64,000 nucleotides of DNA from the NCBI RefSeq assembly GCF_047495875.1, contig NC_092474.1, forward strand, positions 11,873,655 to 11,937,654, in the 5' to 3' direction. The first letter of the stretch is position 1. The number at the start of each line of letters is the position of its first letter. The position numbers and the translations under genes were made by a program. This stretch comes from Pithys albifrons albifrons. Lineage: Eukaryota > Chordata > Aves > Passeriformes > Thamnophilidae. Shown here piece after piece: positions 60,578-64,000 of the stretch. The notes beneath the pieces are model-generated. The model had not been told where the DNA came from. It ran no database searches and saw only the letters and a program-made list of their open reading frames with translations.

Positions 60578-61367
60578 GGAGGGATTGGTCTCTTCTCCCA
60601 CGTAACATGCAACAAGAAAAGAGGAAATAGCCTCAGGTTGCTTCAGGAGAGGTTTAAATTGGATATCAGGAAATATTTCTTCACCAAAATGTTGTCCAGC
60701 CCTGGCAAAGGCTGCCCAGGGCAGTGGTGGAGTCACCAACCCTGGAGGGATTTAAAAAACATATAGGTGTGGCACCTGGGGACATGGGTGGCCTTGGCAA
60801 TGCTGTGTTAACAGTTGGACTGATGATCATAGAATCATAGAATCGATTGGGTTGGAAAAGACCTCCAAGATCATCGAGTCCAACCCTTGGTCCAACTCCA
60901 GTCCCTTTACCAGATCATGGCACTCAGTGCCACGGCCAAGCTCAGTTGAAAAACCTCCAGGGATGGGGAATCCACCTCCTCTCTGGGCAGCCCATTCCAA
61001 TGCCTGAGCACTCTCTCTGCAAACAAGTTTTTTCTGATCTCCAACTTCAATTTCCCCTGGCAGAGCTTGAGCCCCCTTGTCCTATTGCTGAGTGCCTGGG
61101 AGAACAGACCAACCCCCACCTGGCCAGAACTTCCCTTTAGGCAGTTCCAGACAGTGCTGAGGTCACCTCTGAGCCTCCTCTTCTCCAGGCTAAACACCCC
61201 CAGCTCCCTCAGCTTCTCCCCACAGCACTTGTGCTCCAGTCCCTTCTCCAACCTCGTTGCTCTTCTCTGGTGCTCTTCACTCAAGGTGTGGCCTCACCAA
61301 CGCAGAGTACAAGGGAAGGGTCACTTCCCTGGTCTCTTGTGACCTAAATGATCCTATGATTCTATGG
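60578..61367 (+). mobile_element. Nested CR1: forward CR1 end split by a reversed CR1 (outer element)
   Basis: Forward CR1 from 'gattggtctcttctcccacg' to 'acagttggactgatgatc' (about 60828). It resumes after the insert at about 61331 with 'gacctaaatgatcctatgat' and the terminal octamer. Confidence 0.85.
60827..61332 (-). mobile_element. CR1 LINE inserted in an older CR1 (inner element), well preserved
   Basis: Reverse CR1 of about 505 bases starting at the octamer repeat 'atcatagaatcatagaatcg' and following the consensus closely through 'ctctgggcagcccattccaa' and 'cctcttctccaggctaaaca' to 'gggtcacttccct'. The best-preserved copy in the window and probably the youngest. Confidence 0.93.
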
Positions 61368-64000
61368 TCTGCCTCTCATTCTCATGGGGACGCATTTCCT
61401 TGTTCCTATAACATATCACATCATCCCTCCATGGGACATTCCCTTTGCCCCAGACCTGGGTGCTGTTGATCCTTTTGCTCTCAGCGATCCTTTGGGAAAG
61501 GGGCTGCTCTGCTGCTTCCCTCCGCCACATCCTCGGTGACACGGAGGGGGTCCCGGGAGCAGCCCCCCAGCCCTGCCAGCTGTGTGCTTGGCCGGTCCCC
61601 AGCTCCATCCCCTGCTCTGGGCTCTTCCCCCGGGTGCCACCAGCCCCGCCGTTTATCAGGCTGGAGCGCTGGGAGATAGAGAGGGAGGCCGATAAGCCCT
61701 CAAGTGGCAGCGTGCTGTAAACATTCCCACTGGTGCTGTTAGATTAGAGTGCTGGGAAAATGCCTCCAGTCCCCCAGCCCACCAGCACAGCCGGCTGGGG
61801 CTGGGGGGCTGCAGAGCTGTTGAAAAGCGCAGAAGGAGGAGCTGTGTAGGAACTGAAGTGCTTCATGGCAGGCTGCAGGGCTGGATGCTGCCTCCCAGGG
61901 TACCAGGGCTTGGCAGGAGTCTCCCCAGAATTCCTAGGAGGGATGTTTTGGCATCCAACCCTGCAGTCAGTCTTCATCTGTATCCACAGGCCTCAGTGCC
62001 TTCTTTTCCCAGCTGGAAAGAGAGCTCATTTCTCCCCCTCTCCATGTCCCAGCCTGCTGCTATCTGGAGGTCTCAGCTGCCTGGAAGCTCTGATTGTGTG
62101 TTTTAGCTCTTGTACAGGAGCTCTGCTCTCCACACAGACTTCTCTTTGCATGTACCTGAAGGACTGGCACAGAGTGAAAGGCTGTGATTCTCCTTTCATA
62201 ATTACCTGTACCCATTTTAAATCCATTTTCCACCAGTAAAAATTACTGATCACAAGCAGCTTTATCAGATTGCACCCTGCTTATTCTAATTTGAAGTGGA
62301 GTGCAGAGGGAAAACTCTTCAAACAACTTGTCATCGAGGAAAAGGGGCCCTTTCTTTGCAGCACCTCCTGTGCATGGGCTCAGCTTGAGCTGAGACTCTG
62401 CCACCCACCTAAATTTGTCTAGATTCGGGTCTGGAAATGCTGATGGTTGTCAGGGTTCCTAGTATTGGTTTGTCAGAATGAGGTTTATCAGCAGAGACAT
62501 CCTCAGCCAGGGCAAACCATCAGCAGTGTCACTGCTGGAGCAGACAGGGGAGAGTCCAAACCGAAAAAACCCTTCACCTTGCAGCCTGAGATCAGGCAAC
62601 TTGTGGGTTTCAAAGCCAGGTGGTTGTTGGGTTCACAGAAAGCTCACACAGTTTTTAAATGTCTCAAAAAAAAAGCTTTGGGGGGCATTGGTTGGAAGAG
62701 CATTACCTGGCAAAAGAACAGCCCTGTCCTCTTCCAAACACCCAGAGGATGGAGACAGGTCCATGGATGACAGGGAACCTGCCTTGGGAGTCTTTTCCCA
62801 TTCAAACTGAAAAATTTTAAATGTTACCTCTGGTTTTCCTTTCTCTTTGTCAGAAGTTGAATCCTTCTCACCCAAAGGACAAGCTGGGGTGGATGGTCTT
62901 ACTCAGAAGCAATACTGCTGGAAATGGGAGCAGAGCAGAGCCAGCCCTTGCAGGCAGGGACAGAGCAACAGCAGCACATGGGATGCACAGGGTGGCAACA
63001 TGTCACCAGAGGTGGCCTGTCCTGGTAGGGCAGTGGCACCTAGGAGAAGAGCATGGCTTCCCCCACCAGCATTGGACAAGGAGGCACAGCCTTGTGATCT
63101 CCTCCTCAAGCAGGCAGAGCTGGGGCTAAGAAGCAGCTCCAGGTGGAGCTGGAAGGACAAAAAGCCAAATAAAAACCTATTCATGGAGGCAGCAGCACAA
63201 AAGCTATGAGAAATGGATGCTCATAAGGCAGCACTGGAAGAAGAGTGTGTACCCCTGCAGAGCCCATGGTACCTGTCATCCCCATGGGGCCCCTACATAT
63301 CCTCAAGCACTGGGTCTGGCATCTCTGTGCTGGGGAAGAGAGGTGGGAAACCACTTCCTGTTCTCTCTCCCATCCTCATGCATCTTTCCAGGGACCAGAG
63401 AACGATCCTGACACAGATCCACCTTTTCTTGTGCAGCAAACCGGTATGAGAAGGTGACAACGTGGCCAGGTGATAACTGTGGGGTACAGGAGCAGCACTG
63501 GCTCTGCTGGGAAGTCACTTGGAAGGAGGGGACAAGGTCTGAGGTTGCCACAAGCATGAGCACTGTTCTCACTGTCTGGCAGCAAGCAGCATCCCCTTCT
63601 CCTCCCCCCAGTTCTGTTCATCCCTCCTGAACTGCTGAGGATCAGCATCACCCTGGACGTCCATCTCCAAGGGGTGAATAAGGAGCAGATCTTCTTGGCC
63701 CAAGTTCTCTGCCCTCTTATTCCCCTTCTCTTTAGCCTGAGAAGGACCCTGAAACTCCCCTTGTCTCAGGCATGTCCACCAGCAGTGGATCAGTGCTCGG
63801 CCGAGCAGCCGCAGCTGCCTTTCCGTGCCGCTCGGAGGCAACCTTCCCTCCTGCTCCCATTCCCGGCATCTCCTTGGCCCTCAGGCAGCTTTCAAAGCTC
63901 ACAGACAGGCAGCACCGAGCCATGGGAACCTCCCACTCCCACTTTCTCTCTAATATTTCCACAGTGAGTAAATCTCCATCCTTTTAGGGCTCTCAAATCT
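61368..64000. other. Intergenic to the window's right edge
   Basis: No exon, CR1 or RNA gene recognised. Nothing of TBX5 is seen. Confidence 0.55.

Overview
This is a stretch of vertebrate nuclear genome, almost certainly from a bird. Two things show it: (1) a multi-exon gene with GT-AG introns on the minus strand whose protein is clearly RBM19, and (2) about twenty CR1-LINE 3' ends, the dominant avian retroposon, recognisable by their ATTCTATGATTCTATG-type terminus and the block around 'ggttggaagggacc'. I see no operons, ribosome binding sites, CRISPR arrays or phage genes. A passerine is possible from the CR1 types, but I cannot fix the species.

Left part (1-9180): the 5' half of RBM19, read right to left. 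Twelve coding exons (8973-9008 down to 661-782) join in frame into the first 511 residues plus two bases of the next codon. They cover RRM1, an acidic/serine-rich and lysine-rich linker, RRM2 and RRM3. The rest of the gene (RRM4-6, 3' UTR) lies off the left edge. Every junction has a usable donor and acceptor and compatible phase. One donor (exon 7) is GC instead of GT. The promoter is a CpG island with YY1-like, E-box and X-box-like motifs, an 11-codon upstream reading frame, and a first intron that is strongly G-rich on the transcribed-sense strand.

Right part (9181-64000): about 55 kb with no protein gene I can support. In other vertebrates the 5' side of RBM19 faces the TBX5/TBX3 gene desert, so this is probably the start of the RBM19-TBX5 interval (inference from synteny; TBX5 itself is not here). 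It holds CR1 copies in both orientations, two nested CR1-in-CR1 insertions with very similar junctions (55.7-56.3 kb and 60.6-61.4 kb), and two pairs of locally duplicated non-CR1 sequence (18.7/20.1 kb and 29.8/32.5 kb). It also holds homopolymer C tracts, a perfect 20-bp palindrome, three orphan CpG islands (23.4, 33.4 and 60.0 kb, the last with a CTCF-like motif, the first with an RFX X-box-like motif) and several blocks that look like conserved regulatory DNA.

No convincing new biological system is visible. The best leads are the regulatory candidates of the desert (orphan CpG islands, CTCF-like site, candidate enhancers), the repeated nested-CR1 architecture and the GC-AG intron of RBM19. 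All regulatory calls rest on base composition and motifs read by eye and need alignment or chromatin data.
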